Origin: Pseudomonas fluorescens
GTDB lineage: Bacteria > Pseudomonadota > Gammaproteobacteria > Pseudomonadales > Pseudomonadaceae
DNA: 64,000 bases
Assembly: GCA_902825215.1 (NCBI GenBank)
Contig: LR782234.1
Span: forward strand, 4,464,001-4,528,000
Direction of reading: 5' to 3'
The first letter of the stretch is position 1; each line of letters begins with the position of its first letter. Shown piece after piece: positions 62,578-64,000 of this stretch. Below the pieces are notes generated by a model that did not search any database, was not told the origin of the DNA, and saw only the letters and a program-made list of their open reading frames with translations. The position numbers and the translations under genes are program-made.

Positions 62578-64000
62578 TCAATCCTGCCACAGCACTGCCT
62601 CGCTGCGCTCGCTCCATTCTTCGAAACGGCTGCCGTAGGTGTCTTCGATGACATTGCGCTTGATCTTCAGCGTCGGCGTAAGGAAGCCGTTTTCCACTGC
62701 CCAACAGTCCTTGACCACCACCAGACGGCGCAGGCGTTCGTGCTTGTCGAGCGCGGCGTTGACCTCTTCCAGCAGTTTTTCCAGACTCGAATGCAGACTC
62801 GCACGGCCCTCCTCCTGATTGACGGTCGACAACACGCACAAGCCCAGCGGCGCGCTCAACCCGTCGCCGACCACGCAGACCTGCTCGATGCGCGAATGCA
62901 CCGCCAGACGATTTTCGATCGGCGCAGGAGCAACATATTTGCCCTTGCTGGTCTTGAAGATTTCCTTCAGTCGCCCGGTCAGGCGCAGGCGCCCTTCACT
63001 GTCCTGCTCGCCCTTGTCGCCGGTGCGCAGAAAACCGTCTGCGGTGATGGTTTCTGCGGTTTTCTGCGGCTCCTTGAAATAGCCGAGCATGGTCGCCTGA
63101 CTGCGCACCTGCACTTCGCCCGACTCATCGATGCGCACCTCGACCTGCGGGCATGGCTTGCCGATCCAGCCCTGCCGGTATTGCCCCGGCAGGCAGATGT
63201 GCGAATAGCCGCAGCCCTCGGTCATGCCGTACACCTCCAGCACGTCGAGGCCGAGTTTCTGGTACCAGGCGAGCAAGGTCTGCGGCACCGGCGCCGCCCC
63301 CGACAACGCCACACGCAAGGCATCCAGGCCCAGCCCGGCGAGCACTTTGTGCCCGACCCGTTTGCCAATGAATGGCAGGCCGAGAAGAAAATCCAGGCGT
63401 TTCGCCGGGACCTTGCTGTAAACGCCCATCTGGAACTTGGTCCAGATCCGCGGCACGCCGAACATCGCGGTCGGCCGCGCGCGCTTCAGATCAGTGATAA
63501 AGGTGTCGAGGCTTTCGGCAAAGAATACGCTTTGCCCGGTATAAATCGACGCCAGTTCGACGAACATCCTCTCGGCAACATGACACAGCGGCAGGTACGA
63601 GAGCAGCCGGTCGTTCTCGTTGAGCCCGAACAATTGCGTGCCATGGGTCGTGGCGAAACCCAGATTGGCGAAACTGTGCATCACACCTTTCGGCAAGCCA
63701 GTGGTGCCGGAGGTGTAAATGATCGTCGCCAGTTGCTCGGCGGGCGGGCGCGGGTCGTCCTGGATCGGCGAATTTTTCAGCAGCTCGGCCCAACTGAAAT
63801 CGAATTCGCCGGGCGGATGCAGCGGCAGGCTGATCGTCGGCAGCCCGGTCGGGATGCCCTTGGACATGCCCGGCCAGTCATCGAGCTTGCCGATAAACGC
63901 CAGCACGCTTTCGGAGTGCATCAGCACCTGCGCGACCGAGTCGGCGGTCAGATTGGGATACAGCGGCACCGAGACGTGCCCGGCCATCCAGATGGCGAGG
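62578..64000 (-). CDS. AMP-dependent acyl-CoA synthetase (5' end outside the window)
   Basis: At least 473 residues are encoded, and the frame stays open to the window edge, so the start is missing. The AMP-binding motif IIYTSGTTGLPKGVMHSF, EVYGMTEGCG, and FLRTGDKGEQDSEG plus the A8 region RLKEIFKTSKGKYVAPAPIENRL are all present. It resembles long-chain fatty-acid-CoA ligases of the FACL/AMP-binding type (PA1617). The usual N-terminal part of about 70-90 residues lies beyond the window. Confidence 0.92.
   Translation of the reverse strand, partial: LAIWMAGHVSVPLYPNLTADSVAQVLMHSESVLAFIGKLDDWPGMSKGIPTGLPTISLPLHPPGEFDFSWAELLKNSPIQDDPRPPAEQLATIIYTSGTTGLPKGVMHSFANLGFATTHGTQLFGLNENDRLLSYLPLCHVAERMFVELASIYTGQSVFFAESLDTFITDLKRARPTAMFGVPRIWTKFQMGVYSKVPAKRLDFLLGLPFIGKRVGHKVLAGLGLDALRVALSGAAPVPQTLLAWYQKLGLDVLEVYGMTEGCGYSHICLPGQYRQGWIGKPCPQVEVRIDESGEVQVRSQATMLGYFKEPQKTAETITADGFLRTGDKGEQDSEGRLRLTGRLKEIFKTSKGKYVAPAPIENRLAVHSRIEQVCVVGDGLSAPLGLCVLSTVNQEEGRASLHSSLEKLLEEVNAALDKHERLRRLVVVKDCWAVENGFLTPTLKIKRNVIEDTYGSRFEEWSERSEAVLWQD

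Overview
The window is a 64 kb piece of chromosome from a fluorescent pseudomonad, most likely of the Pseudomonas fluorescens group. The GC-rich codon use, the gene order rpmF-plsX-fabD-fabG-acpP-fabF-pabC-mltG-tmk-holB-pilZ-tatD, the REP/REPIN palindromes, and several blocks whose gene order recalls P. aeruginosa PAO1 (around PA2957-PA2985, PA2811-PA2819 and PA1617-PA1622) all point there. All assignments rest on reading the sequence and on family knowledge; no database search was run.

Layout. 1-2.3 kb: a cut-off secreted protein, moaA, a TetR regulator, and on the plus strand a short RNA gene that fits RgsA. 2.3-12.5 kb: one long minus-strand fatty-acid, cell-envelope and replication operon, headed by yceD-rpmF from a consensus promoter that seems to give a leaderless mRNA. 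12.5-20 kb: maf, sppA, a HAD phosphatase and rluC, then rne with a leader of about 635 nt. 20-24.4 kb: a four-gene operon for a Tat-exported molybdenum hydroxylase with its own XdhC-like and MocA-like maturation factors. 24.7-32.3 kb: exbB-exbD-lpxK-trm112-kdsB-ptp-murB, comEC and a DUF2062 gene. 33-39.4 kb: an ABC exporter pair, a GST, a transglutaminase-like protein, fadE and a PA2817-type protein. 40-43.3 kb: a LysR gene divergent from an AlaX / Fe(II)-2OG oxygenase / LysE operon. 43.4-44.3 kb: a chymotrypsin-fold protease in AT-richer DNA. 44.6-45.3 kb: three tandem tRNA-Glu/tRNA-Gly pairs. 45.6-60.5 kb: a membrane-anchored unknown, a chemoreceptor, a MocR regulator, two oxidoreductases, pyrF, a two-component system, an AI-2E-type permease, a DUF4892 protein and two alpha/beta hydrolases. 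60.8-62.1 kb: an IS481-like insertion sequence. 62.1-64 kb: a hotdog thioesterase and a truncated acyl-CoA ligase.

The most striking unexplained structure is a composite repeat of about 500 bp present five times between 32 and 57 kb, always in the same orientation and mostly between convergent genes. Two of its stems differ between copies by compensatory base changes, so a folded structure rather than a protein seems to be conserved. Its 5' module also occurs alone twice: once it supplies the stop codon of the MocA-like gene, and once it is split by the insertion sequence with a clean 5-bp target duplication. The LysR / AlaX / oxygenase / LysE locus is the best candidate for an undescribed biochemical system, plausibly handling an unusual amino acid.
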